From the NCBI GenBank assembly GCA_003164785.1, contig PLUE01000074.1, positions 1 to 41,453 on the forward strand: DNA of 41,453 nt, in the 5' to 3' direction. The number at the start of each line of letters is the position of its first letter. The first letter of the stretch is position 1. Shown piece after piece: positions 1 to 8,539 of this stretch. Under the pieces are notes generated by a model. The model did no database searches, was not told the origin of the DNA, and saw only the letters and a list, made by a program, of their open reading frames with translations. This DNA comes from Gammaproteobacteria bacterium. Its GTDB lineage: Bacteria > Pseudomonadota > Gammaproteobacteria > Steroidobacterales > Steroidobacteraceae. The translations under genes and the position numbers were made by a program.

Positions 1-2
1 AG

Positions 3-383
3 GACAAGCACATCATCTTCGGATTTCATGGCTATCCCTGGCTCGTGCATCGGCTCACGTATCGCCGGACCAATCAAAATTTGCATGTCCGAGGCTATAA
101 GGAGGAAGGCACGATCACCACGCCCTTCGACATGCGGGTGCAGAATGACCTTGACCGGTTCCATCTGGTGATGGACGTCGTCGATCGGTTGCCCGATTTG
201 GGCACACGGGGGGCTTATCTGAAACAGACGCTGCAGGATAAGCTGATAGAACACAAACACTACATCAACGAGCACGGTCAAGACATGCCGGAAATACGCC
301 TGTGGAAATGGAATCAGGCGAATATTCCACAACGCGTTATCGTCGGGGTGACGCTCGCGTCGTCTGGCCGGGCGGGCCATTGA
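3..383 (+). CDS. xfp: Phosphoketolase C-terminal part (5' end outside window)
   Basis: C-terminal ~126 residues of xylulose-5-phosphate/fructose-6-phosphate phosphoketolase, a thiamine-diphosphate enzyme that splits sugar phosphates with inorganic phosphate to give acetyl phosphate and an aldose phosphate. The frame is open from the first bases of the window. It contains conserved C-terminal blocks of the family: FGFHGYPWLVHRLTYRR, then NLHVRGYKEEGTITTPFDM, a DLDRFHLVMDVVDR helix, and a closing segment with EHGQDMPEIRLWKW. The last ~20 residues after NQAN are less typical, which is common at this terminus. The upstream part and the promoter lie outside the window. The assignment to the family is firm; which sugar phosphate it prefers cannot be told from this piece. 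Confidence 0.92.
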   Translation, partial: DKHIIFGFHGYPWLVHRLTYRRTNQNLHVRGYKEEGTITTPFDMRVQNDLDRFHLVMDVVDRLPDLGTRGAYLKQTLQDKLIEHKHYINEHGQDMPEIRLWKWNQANIPQRVIVGVTLASSGRAGH

Positions 384-518
384 AGCCAGGTGAGTTATTC
401 CCCTCGATGGCTGCTGTCTGTGCGCTGAAACACCAAGGAAGACCTCTCTCGGGCTCTTGTCATCGCGCAGCCCGAGGAACACGGGTTGGCGAAGAACCTA
501 TTCCGTAAGCACTTCATC

Positions 519-1862
519 TCAGTCCCCGGCCTCATCCATGGACGCAACCAGCGCATGCAATGCGTTGGAGATGCGGACAGGCATGGGCGGATCAGCCCCG
601 CTGTCGGCCAATTCCCGCAGCCCTTCCGGTAGCGCCTCAACCTCGCGACGACATAAGGTCCGCGCAAGCTCGAGGGTGGGTACCGTCAGCGCTCGACGGC
701 CGCCACGCATCATTTCGGCGAGCAGCGGCAGTCCTTGGGCTGTTTCGCCCTCGAGGCAGAGGCAATCGCTCGCAATTTCGCCCCCGGACTCCCGCGCACG
801 AAACACCTGCTTGGCCCCGGGCCAACTCAGTTTGCCGGGCGAGCGCTTGCGCCGGGGCTTGCCGGCATACGCCTGCAACTTGTAGGTCATGTCGAGCGCG
901 GGCGCATCGGCCGACACATCGAGTGCCGTGCCCACCCCAAATCCATCCAGCGGTACCTCATCGCGCACCATCCGGCTGATGCAATACTCGTCCAACCCAC
1001 CGCTTGCCACGATTTGTATCTGCGGATAGCCTGCGCGATCGAAAATATCCCGTACCCTGCGTGCCTCATGAGCGAGATCTCCGCTGTCGATGCGCACGGC
1101 ATGAATGGCGCGTGGCGGGTTCCGAGCGGCAAGCTCCCGGGCCAGTTCGACAACTCGGTACGCGGCACGCTGGGTATCATAGGTATCGATCAACAGCGTC
1201 ACGCCTTCGGGGCGGCTCGAGATGAAATGACGGAATGCGTCCTCTTCACGATCATGAGCCTCGATAAACGAGTGCGCCATCGTCCCGAAGAGCGGAATTC
1301 CGAAACGTCGGCCGGCTTCGACCGTTGCTGTGCCGTTGAATCCAGCAAGATAGGCGCTACGCGCCGCGAACAGAGCGGCATCCGCCTCGTGGGCGCGGCG
1401 CATGCCGAAATCGATGAGCGGTTTGCCGCGCGCGGCAAGCACGCACCGCACGCCTTTGCTGGTGATCAACGTTTGAAAATGAACGATATTGAGCAGCCGA
1501 CTCTCGACCAATTGTGCCTCGAGAATCGGTGCGGTCACGCGAAGGATCGGTTCATTGGCAAAAAACGGCGTGCCTTCCGGCATTGCGTGCACGTCTCCGG
1601 TGAAGCGCAGCGTCGCGAGATGCTCCAAAAAGGGTTGCGAAAACATCCCGATATCGTCCAAATACCGAAGATCCTCGGCGCTGAACCGCAGAGTTTCAAG
1701 ATATTCCACGGCCTGCGCGAGGCCTGCCGCAACGAGGAAACGCCGGTTCGCCGGTAGAGTACGCACGGCAAGCTCGAACACCGCCGTTGCCCGCATGCCA
1801 TGATCGAAGTAGGCCTGTGCCATCGTCAGTTGATATAGATCGATGAGCAGGGACGTGACCAT
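519..1862 (-). CDS. pncB: Nicotinate phosphoribosyltransferase
   Basis: About 447 residues, the normal length for the family. It converts nicotinate and PRPP to nicotinate mononucleotide in the NAD salvage (Preiss-Handler) pathway, in the cytoplasm. Visible family motifs are the N-terminal LLIDLYQLTMAQAYF, the FGMRRAHEAD block, GTMAHSFIEAHDREEDAF (containing the conserved active-site histidine), LLIDTYDT, and HAVRIDSGDL followed by IVASGGLDEY. A TTG at 1898 would add 12 residues; the ATG at 1862 is preferred because the family begins at the Leu-Ile-Asp-Leu-Tyr segment. It is convergent with the phosphoketolase gene and is followed at a distance by the secreted-protein operon on the same strand. 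No regulatory site is obvious. Confidence 0.93.
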   Translation of the reverse strand: MVTSLLIDLYQLTMAQAYFDHGMRATAVFELAVRTLPANRRFLVAAGLAQAVEYLETLRFSAEDLRYLDDIGMFSQPFLEHLATLRFTGDVHAMPEGTPFFANEPILRVTAPILEAQLVESRLLNIVHFQTLITSKGVRCVLAARGKPLIDFGMRRAHEADAALFAARSAYLAGFNGTATVEAGRRFGIPLFGTMAHSFIEAHDREEDAFRHFISSRPEGVTLLIDTYDTQRAAYRVVELARELAARNPPRAIHAVRIDSGDLAHEARRVRDIFDRAGYPQIQIVASGGLDEYCISRMVRDEVPLDGFGVGTALDVSADAPALDMTYKLQAYAGKPRRKRSPGKLSWPGAKQVFRARESGGEIASDCLCLEGETAQGLPLLAEMMRGGRRALTVPTLELARTLCRREVEALPEGLRELADSGADPPMPVRISNALHALVASMDEAGD

Positions 1863-1988
1863 GACCCTGGAATGTACACTCTCATGGCCTTTAACCAATA
1901 GGTACTTTCTCGGAGCGCCATCTCCCTCCGGTAATTCGGCTTCGTGCGATGAAAGCGGCTCGTCATCGAACCCACGTACCCGTTAGAG

Positions 1989-3635
1989 CTATTTGGCCGC
2001 AGCCGTGTTTCCAGCGACGCCGGCCGTCGGCGATAGCGCGGCCAGAAGCACCACGGTCGCAGCGCGGCCTGGCGATGCTGAGCCGCCCGCAGTCGCGCCC
2101 GCTCCGGGCCCGGCCGGAGGCGGCGAACGGGCGTAGTCGAGCGCGGATTTATTGGTGGCATCGAGCACGGTCGGATCCGCGCCGCGATCGACCAGATGCT
2201 TGACGACGTGATCCCATCCGGATTCGGCGGCGGCGAAGAGCGTCGTCTGGCCCTCGTGGTCGCGGCCCTGAATATAGGCGACCATTTGACCTGTGTGCGT
2301 ACGGCTGTTGGTGACGCGGGCGTTGATGTTCGCCCCGGCGTCCAACAGCAGGTCGATGATCTTGATCGCGCGCTCTTGGACGTCGCTGGCCGGGGGACCA
2401 TTCCCGAAACCAGCGCGAGCGGACCCGCTCATGCCCGCGGCGGCCATCAACGGCGTAATTTGAAACACGTTGACGGCATCAACCTCGGCGCCGTGCGCCA
2501 GCAGCGTCTTGACTGCCACCTCGTCATGGCTCATCGCCGCTAGCATCAGCGGGCCGGTACCGCCGCGCATCATGTAATCCTCGAAGCGGCCGCGACCGTT
2601 GCCGTTGGGCCGCATGCGCGTGAGTTCATGATTGGGATCGACACCCATGCTGAGCAGCCGATTGACGACGTCCAACGCCTTGGCGGTGCTGGTCGGCTGC
2701 GGCGCCGTCGGGGTTGGGTAGCCGGCGAAACCACTGGGACCGCCGGGACCCCGGCCTTTGTAGGAGTTCATGTCCACCGCGACATATAGGGGGGTGCGGC
2801 CGTTCATGTCCCACGCACCGGGATTGGCGCCCTTGTCGAGCAGGAACATTGCGATGTCAAAGCTGCGGTTGTCGAGCGCATTGATCAGCGGCGTGATGCC
2901 GTCCGGATTGGGCTGATTGACGTCGGCACCCGCCTTGATGAGGGCGACCACGCAGCGATAACAGCCGGAGCGTGTCGCGTACAGCAGTGCCGTGAGGCCA
3001 CCGGTCTGCCGAAACTGGGCACGCGGTTCGGAGGTCATCTGGCGCGGCCAGTCGTCATACTTCGCTCGCACTTTGACATTCGCCCCATGGGCCAGCAGAA
3101 GGTCGACAATCTCCGGATGGCTCTCTGCCGCCGCCCACATCAAGGCGGTCTGGCCGCGGAAGTCCTCTACCGCATTCACGTTCGCGCCCCGGGCGATGAG
3201 CATCTGCGCAATTTCCGGCGATCCTAAGCTGGAGGCCAGCATGAGTGCGGTCTGGTCGTCCTGATTGGGTGAATTGGCATCCGCGTGTGCATCGAGCAGC
3301 AGGCGGGTCAGATCGGCATCGCCCAGCTTGACCGCCTCGGTGAGCGGAGAGGAACCGAATCGATTGGTGATGTTGGCCTTTGCACCCGCTTTGAGCAGCG
3401 CGCGCACCAACTCATGATCGACGCGGTAGGTCGCCCAAAGCAGCGCGGTGGAACCATCGGGCTCGGCCGCATTGACATCGATGTCGGGCGAGGTGATCGC
3501 GGCCAGCACGGCCTCGCGATTGCCCGCTCGAATCAGGTCGGCAAGCGTCTGCGGGCCGGATGCACCAGGTGAAAACGAGGCCGCGAGCAACAGCAAACCG
3601 ATGGCAGCGGCCCGGCTCCCGGCACGGATGGACAT
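1989..3635 (-). CDS. Secreted ankyrin-repeat protein
   Basis: About 548 residues. An N-terminal signal peptide (hydrophobic AAAIGLLLLAASFSPGASG near residues 10-30) is followed by about ten ankyrin repeats recognisable by G-x-TPL/TAL-x-x-A and LL-x-x-GA-x-x-N/D signatures (for example GSTALLWATYR, QTALMLASSLG, GQTALMWAAAE, GRTPLYVAVDM). A Gly/Pro-rich loop interrupts the repeats near the middle, and the C-terminal tail is rich in Gly/Ala. It is probably periplasmic and binds proteins. An upstream ATG at 3644 would overlap the preceding hydrolase gene; the ATG at 3635 lies directly after that gene's stop, so the two are likely translationally coupled. It is the last gene of the leftward DUF1592-DUF1552-hydrolase block, which suggests it scaffolds or controls that exported enzyme set. 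The partner is unknown. Confidence 0.85.
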   Translation of the reverse strand: MSIRAGSRAAAIGLLLLAASFSPGASGPQTLADLIRAGNREAVLAAITSPDIDVNAAEPDGSTALLWATYRVDHELVRALLKAGAKANITNRFGSSPLTEAVKLGDADLTRLLLDAHADANSPNQDDQTALMLASSLGSPEIAQMLIARGANVNAVEDFRGQTALMWAAAESHPEIVDLLLAHGANVKVRAKYDDWPRQMTSEPRAQFRQTGGLTALLYATRSGCYRCVVALIKAGADVNQPNPDGITPLINALDNRSFDIAMFLLDKGANPGAWDMNGRTPLYVAVDMNSYKGRGPGGPSGFAGYPTPTAPQPTSTAKALDVVNRLLSMGVDPNHELTRMRPNGNGRGRFEDYMMRGGTGPLMLAAMSHDEVAVKTLLAHGAEVDAVNVFQITPLMAAAGMSGSARAGFGNGPPASDVQERAIKIIDLLLDAGANINARVTNSRTHTGQMVAYIQGRDHEGQTTLFAAAESGWDHVVKHLVDRGADPTVLDATNKSALDYARSPPPAGPGAGATAGGSASPGRAATVVLLAALSPTAGVAGNTAAAK

Positions 3636-3636
3636 C

Positions 3637-4602
3637 TTAAACAATGTTGCCCCCGAAATTGGTGTAGTGGGCCCACAGCCCTTTGCTCACGTCGTGGAGG
3701 AAACGGTACGGATCGTCGAACTGCCGGTTCGCTTCCTTCATGACGCCGGCGTCGAGCATGTCCTGCGCGCTGCGGCCCTGGGTGGTCAGCTGCGTCGTCC
3801 GGTCATAGAGGTGCAGCATCATGTTGTGCTCGGCATCGAGTTGGGCGCGCGTCATGACCGGCCCATACGCCGGGACAATCTTGGTCTGGTCATCGGCCAG
3901 CGTCAGCAGTTCAGCCATCGCGTCGACCCGGGCGCCGAGCCAGCCTCCCGCGTACCAGTCGAGCGCCGGATCGCGCAGGGGCGAGGCGACATCGCCGACG
4001 GCCAGCACGTTGGAGTCCCTGAAGAACACATAGATATCGCCGCGCGTGTGCGCCTCGAGCAGATAGCCGAATTCGATCCTTTCAACCCCCGCCTTCATCT
4101 CGCCGTCCTGACGAAACGTCACGGTGGGCAAGGCCTTGGTCGGGAGCGCCTTCACCCAACGGTCTTCCGCGGGGACATAGTAGTCCGTCGCCAGCCATTC
4201 GCGGGTGACCACATGGGCGTGGATGGTTGCGCCCGCCGCGCCGAACAGCACGTTCCCGCCGGTTTGGTCGGGGTGGTAGTGCGTGTTGAACAGCGTGTGC
4301 ACTCCGGCGCCGGGAAGGCTCGCTCGCACGGCTTTGGCCAGCGTCGAGGAGCCACCATCGACCAGCACGACGCCGTCGCTCGCGGCGAGCACGATCACAT
4401 TGCCGGGTGCACCGCTGATGACACTCATCCGATCGGTCAGCTTCTCCCTCGGCAACGACGCCGTGCGCCCAGTCGATCCGGTCGGCTGCTGGGAAGGAAC
4501 GTGCGCGCAACCCGCAAGGGCGCCCAGGAGCGGCAGCGATGCCAATCCCGCGAGGCCGCCCACGGAGGCCTGCAGGAAGCTTCTGCGATCGGTGGTCTTC
4601 AT
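3637..4602 (-). CDS. Tat-exported MBL-fold metallohydrolase (lipoprotein)
   Basis: 321 residues. The N-terminus carries a twin-arginine motif (DRRSFLQ) followed by a hydrophobic stretch and a lipobox LAGC with Cys32, so it is probably exported folded and lipid-anchored. The metallo-beta-lactamase fold is shown by NTHYHPDQTGGN (His108, His110, Asp112). The sixth position of the usual HxHxDH motif is Gln113. Further candidate metal ligands lie in LEAHTRGDIYV and LAVGDVA. Such hydrolases are found beside PQQ and DUF1552/DUF1592 genes, but the substrate is not known. It overlaps the upstream DUF1552 gene by 4 bp and abuts the ankyrin gene, indicating one transcript. The family call is firm; the function is open. 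Confidence 0.85.
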   Translation of the reverse strand: MKTTDRRSFLQASVGGLAGLASLPLLGALAGCAHVPSQQPTGSTGRTASLPREKLTDRMSVISGAPGNVIVLAASDGVVLVDGGSSTLAKAVRASLPGAGVHTLFNTHYHPDQTGGNVLFGAAGATIHAHVVTREWLATDYYVPAEDRWVKALPTKALPTVTFRQDGEMKAGVERIEFGYLLEAHTRGDIYVFFRDSNVLAVGDVASPLRDPALDWYAGGWLGARVDAMAELLTLADDQTKIVPAYGPVMTRAQLDAEHNMMLHLYDRTTQLTTQGRSAQDMLDAGVMKEANRQFDDPYRFLHDVSKGLWAHYTNFGGNIV

Positions 4603-5948
4603 ACGTCGGAGATGAGGCCGGTGCTGTTGCCAAAACTCGGCTGCTTGAGGCCGAACTTGTCCAGAATCGTCAGGTGCAGATTGGCGAGCGGCGTGCGCGC
4701 CGGCAGCACGATGTTCTTGCCGCCGACGTGCGCACCGTTGGCGCCACCGACCAGAACCGCCGGCAGGGGATAGTTGTCGTGCTGGTTGCTGTTGCTCATG
4801 TTCGAGCCGTAGAGCAAGAGCGAATGATCGAGCACGGTGCCATCGCCTTCCTTCATGGTGGACAGCTTCTTCACGAAATCCGCGAAACGCTCCATGTGGT
4901 AGCGTTGGATGACGGTCAGCCGGCGAATGCGCTCCCGGTCATTGGAGTGGTGGCTGACCGGGTGGAATGAATCCGGCACGCCGACATGGTTATAGGTGCG
5001 GTTGGTGCCTTCGGCGACCATCACGAACGAGGCGACGCGTGTCAGATCCGCTTGGTAGGCCAGCGCAATCAGGTCAAACATCAGCCGTACCTGTTTGTCG
5101 AAGTCTTCGAGCTCGCCGACCGGCGCATTCGGCACGGTGACGCCCGAAAAGTCCCGGGAGCTCGCCATCGTGACCCGCCTTTCGATCTCCCTGACGGAAT
5201 CAAGATAATCCGCGAGGCGCGCCTTGTCGCCCGGGCCGAGGTCGTTGCTCAGGGTTTTCGCCCGTTCGGAGACCATGTCCAGGATGCTGGAGTTCTTGCG
5301 TAACAGGGCCTCGCGCTCGGCCGTGGTGTCGCCTTCACCCATGAGTTGGATGAACACCTTGCGTGGGTTGTATTCCATCGGCAGGGGTGAGGTGGGGCCG
5401 GCATAGGAAGTCGTAGAAGCGTAATAACAGCCCGCGCCACCGCAGGCGGCGACCTGGATGGTGGTTTCCGAGGCAACCTCCAGCGAGGGCAGGGCGGTTT
5501 TCTGTCCCAGGCGCTGGGCGATCACCTGATCGAGGGTGATGGCCATGCTGGCGCCCTTGGCTGCCGTATCCGGACGCACGCAAGACAGCCAGGTCGCGGG
5601 GTTCAGCGTGTGCACGGAGCCGCCGGCAGCGGTGTTCTCGATATTCTCGAATGTCGTGACGTAGTTTTTGACCGGATCGAGCGGCGCAACGGTGTGTCCG
5701 AGCTTGAAGTCCGCACCCTTGCCGCTGGAGGTCCACGCGTCGACTTCCTTGCCGAAGGGCGTGTTGTTGCCGATCGCGCCATGAGGAAGGTAGAAAAACC
5801 CCGCGCGGGCTTTAGGTGCGGCCGCGGTCTGGGCGAGCGCCGTGGCCGCCGGGACCATGGCATCCAGGAACGGCAGCGCCAGCGCGACGCCGGCGCCGTG
5901 CAGGAACGTGCGTCGGGACAGGTGCTTCTTGGTCAGGAACGTTGCCAT
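4599..5948 (-). CDS. DUF1552 family Tat-exported protein
   Basis: 449 residues. The N-terminus has a twin-arginine signal (SRRTFLHGAGVALALPFLDA), typical of DUF1552 proteins, which are exported and nearly always encoded next to DUF1592/DUF1588/DUF1585 proteins. Family blocks include RAGFFYLPHGAI near the start, the SSILDMVSERAK and YLDSVREIERR helices, and a C-terminal HHSNDRERIRRLTVIQRYH, DHSLLLYGSNMSNSNQHDN, LPAVLVGGANG run resembling the alkaline-phosphatase-like/DUF1501 fold. The biochemical role has not been established for the family. The gene sits 15 bp after the DUF1592 gene and overlaps the hydrolase gene by 4 bp, so it is the second gene of an operon. Confidence 0.88.
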   Translation of the reverse strand: MATFLTKKHLSRRTFLHGAGVALALPFLDAMVPAATALAQTAAAPKARAGFFYLPHGAIGNNTPFGKEVDAWTSSGKGADFKLGHTVAPLDPVKNYVTTFENIENTAAGGSVHTLNPATWLSCVRPDTAAKGASMAITLDQVIAQRLGQKTALPSLEVASETTIQVAACGGAGCYYASTTSYAGPTSPLPMEYNPRKVFIQLMGEGDTTAEREALLRKNSSILDMVSERAKTLSNDLGPGDKARLADYLDSVREIERRVTMASSRDFSGVTVPNAPVGELEDFDKQVRLMFDLIALAYQADLTRVASFVMVAEGTNRTYNHVGVPDSFHPVSHHSNDRERIRRLTVIQRYHMERFADFVKKLSTMKEGDGTVLDHSLLLYGSNMSNSNQHDNYPLPAVLVGGANGAHVGGKNIVLPARTPLANLHLTILDKFGLKQPSFGNSTGLISDV

Positions 5949-5963
5949 CGGCGATTTCTCCTG

Positions 5964-8444
5964 TCACTGCTTCGTGGCGTTGGTGCTGCGGGTATCCATG
6001 GACGCCACCGTGGTCGTCGCCTTGGACGATGGTGCTTCGGGCCCCTGGCGACGGAAGGAGTCGCTATTGACGATTCCGGTGATGAGCGCGCCAAAAGTAT
6101 AGTTGTTCGCGGCGGCGGCGCGCACGATCTTCCGGATCTGGGGCATGTCGTAGTATTCGATTTCGCGATTGAGCGCGTACATCATCAAGCGCTTGGTCAT
6201 CGTCGTCGGGAACTGCTCCGGACGGCGCGTCAGATAGTGCCGCAGGTCCGCAGGGCCATGCAAAACGGTTCCGCTCGACAGTTCCGCCGTGGGATCGATC
6301 GGGGCCTTCGCCGCGGCATCGATGTCGCGCCAGCGTCCGGTCACATCGAAATTCTCCATCGCCAGGCCGTACGGATCCATCACGCCATGACAGCCCTTGC
6401 ACGTGGGATTCGCGCGGTGGGCCTCCAGCCGGGCGCGCACGGTGGCCGGCGCCTGGCCCTCGTGGACCGACAGATCGGTGTTGACGCCGGGCGGCGGCGG
6501 GGTGGGCGGGGTACCCAGGATCCGGTCGAGGATGTATTCACCCCGCAGCACCGGTGACGTCCGGTCGGCGTAGGAAGTTCGCAGCTGCACGGCCCCTTTG
6601 CCGAGCAGTCCCCAGCGATTGTCGTCCTTGAGCGTCACCTGTCGGAATTGCGGACCGAAAACGCCGGGGATGCCGTATTGGCGGGCGAGCGACTCGTTGA
6701 CGAACGTGTAATTCGCGGTGAGCAGGTCGGTGACGTTGCGATTGCCCAGCAGCACGCTGGTCAGAAAGAGCCGGATTTCCGTCTCGAAATTAGCCCGCAT
6801 CTCGGCGGTGAATGTCGGATCCATAGGCTCGACCTGGCTCAGCGTGCCCATGTTCAGCCAGGAGAACGCGAAATTCTCGACCAGCGACTCGGCACGCGGA
6901 TCTTTGAGCATGCGCTCGACCTGGGTTTTCAGGACCGCAGGATCGGAGAGTCGATTCTTGGTGGCCAGTCCGATCAGTTGCGCGTCGGGGCCCTGGTTCC
7001 AGAGAAAGAAAGACAGGCGCGAGGCGAGTTCCAGGCCGTTCAGCTGGCGTGATTCACCCGGCGTGGGGGACGATGAGATGGCGCGATAGAGGAAGTCCGG
7101 GCTCGACAGGATCGCGGTCACGAGTTCGGTCACACCGGAATCGAAACCACCGGCTTCCGCCCGACCGGTCGCATAGAATCTCATCAGCAACTGCACGTCG
7201 GCGTCAGTCACGGGACGACGGAATGCCTCAGTCGCCAGATGCCGCGCGATGTGCTCTGCACACGGCGTCTCCTCGGCTTCCTGGTTCGGCTGGCAGACGA
7301 AAATCTTGGCGCGACTCGCGCTCAGGGAAAGTCCTTGGGGCGAGAACGGCCCCACGACTTGGAGGCCATCCCGGATGATGGGCATACCCAGGACCTTGCC
7401 GCCGCCGGTCGGGTCGTTGCTTTCCGCCCAGGACCGCTCGATGAAGGTCGCGGTCACGGTGTGTGCGCCGGCCTTGACTTGTGCCGGTATGCCCGACACT
7501 TTCGCGACGATAGCCGTGCGGCCCTTCGGCCCGTCGCGGTCGGCGAGAGCCAGGTCTTCCGATCCGCCGATCTCCCGGCGGGCCACTTCTGCGCCATCGA
7601 CGAGGATGACTAGCGTGGCCGCGGTTTCCATGCCGCGCGGGTACAGGCCTGCGTCGATGCTATCCCCTTCCAGGAAGTTGAAGCGATACTGCCCATCGGC
7701 AGGAAAGACATGCGTGAAACTCACGCCTCCGCGAGTCCCCAGCGGGTACCCGTCCTTATGGATGAATTGAGTCGGGGAACCGAGCCCCGCTTGACCCCCG
7801 CCGCCCCCGCCTCCCCGATAGAAAACACTGGCCATTTTCGGAACCGGCTCACCGATCGCGCGCTGCGCGACCTTGCGGGCCGCCGACAGGTATTGCTCCA
7901 TGAAGGACGGGGAGATCACGAGGGCGCCCGCGATATTGCTGAAGCCGTCGACTTCGATCTCGGTTGGCAAAATCTGCTTCGGATCGACCTCCACCCCGAC
8001 GAGCTCTTTCACCGAGGCCGCGAACTCCGCGCGGCTGAGTCGTTGAATCGGGACATGGCCGACCCGTCGGTTTTTCGCGGCGTCGTCGACGGAGGCCTCG
8101 AGATAGTCGACCACGGCATCGACGTCGGCCTGGCCGGGCTGGGGCTGCCCAGCGGGGGGCATGAGCCGACTGCGGAGCTTGGCGATGGCCTTCTCCCACA
8201 CTTCCGCATCTTGGCCGACATGACTCAGATCCAAGGTGTCCATCGCCAGGCCTCCGGCCCAGTCCTCGGAATTGTGGCATTTCTCGCAGCGGGAATTGAC
8301 CAACTCGTGGAACACCTTGTTGGCGTCGGGGTTCAGCGGGGCTTGGCCCTGCGAAACCTCGGCCGCGAGGGCGAGCGACGCCGCAGCCATGCAAGCACCG
8401 GCCAGCATCGACGAATATTTGACCAATAATGCTGCGCTGTGCAC
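5964..8444 (-). CDS. DUF1592/DUF1588/DUF1585 cytochrome-containing protein
   Basis: 826 residues with a signal peptide ending near residue 28. A first haem motif CEKCH (Cys53, Cys56, His57) belongs to a PSD1-type cytochrome c domain. A DUF1587 segment follows (LSRAEFAASVKELVGVEV), then a probable carbohydrate-binding-like beta region (residues ~200-380), DUF1595 (AFRRPVTDADVQLLMRFY), DUF1592 (SRLSFFLWNQGPD onward), DUF1588 (YADRTSPVLRGEYILDRIL), and a DUF1585 tail starting at a second CKGCH (Cys682). It is a periplasmic redox protein of unknown reaction. The start is GTG at 8444 behind a G-rich ribosome-binding site; an ATG at 8408 would shorten the signal peptide. It is the first gene of a four-gene leftward operon and lies 95 bp after the PQQ dehydrogenase. 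Confidence 0.9.
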   Translation of the reverse strand: MHSAALLVKYSSMLAGACMAAASLALAAEVSQGQAPLNPDANKVFHELVNSRCEKCHNSEDWAGGLAMDTLDLSHVGQDAEVWEKAIAKLRSRLMPPAGQPQPGQADVDAVVDYLEASVDDAAKNRRVGHVPIQRLSRAEFAASVKELVGVEVDPKQILPTEIEVDGFSNIAGALVISPSFMEQYLSAARKVAQRAIGEPVPKMASVFYRGGGGGGGQAGLGSPTQFIHKDGYPLGTRGGVSFTHVFPADGQYRFNFLEGDSIDAGLYPRGMETAATLVILVDGAEVARREIGGSEDLALADRDGPKGRTAIVAKVSGIPAQVKAGAHTVTATFIERSWAESNDPTGGGKVLGMPIIRDGLQVVGPFSPQGLSLSASRAKIFVCQPNQEAEETPCAEHIARHLATEAFRRPVTDADVQLLMRFYATGRAEAGGFDSGVTELVTAILSSPDFLYRAISSSPTPGESRQLNGLELASRLSFFLWNQGPDAQLIGLATKNRLSDPAVLKTQVERMLKDPRAESLVENFAFSWLNMGTLSQVEPMDPTFTAEMRANFETEIRLFLTSVLLGNRNVTDLLTANYTFVNESLARQYGIPGVFGPQFRQVTLKDDNRWGLLGKGAVQLRTSYADRTSPVLRGEYILDRILGTPPTPPPPGVNTDLSVHEGQAPATVRARLEAHRANPTCKGCHGVMDPYGLAMENFDVTGRWRDIDAAAKAPIDPTAELSSGTVLHGPADLRHYLTRRPEQFPTTMTKRLMMYALNREIEYYDMPQIRKIVRAAAANNYTFGALITGIVNSDSFRRQGPEAPSSKATTTVASMDTRSTNATKQ

Positions 8445-8539
8445 TCACCCCCCCCTCGGTCTGCAGTCATTGTAACCAATGTTGCATCTTAGCCGGAAAT
8501 AATGAATTCTCGAAATAACCCGGGGCGTGACCGAGCGAG

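Noticed and set aside
735..1757. 340-codon plus-strand frame opposite the nicotinate phosphoribosyltransferase gene
   Set aside because: It lies fully antisense to a gene with clear family motifs, has no family resemblance, and is expected in GC-rich DNA.
3448..4773. 441-codon plus-strand frame across the ankyrin, MBL and DUF1552 genes
   Set aside because: Spans three well-supported minus-strand genes and shows no domain of its own.
5610..6557. 315-codon plus-strand frame opposite DUF1552/DUF1592
   Set aside because: Arg/Gly-rich antisense shadow without recognisable motifs.
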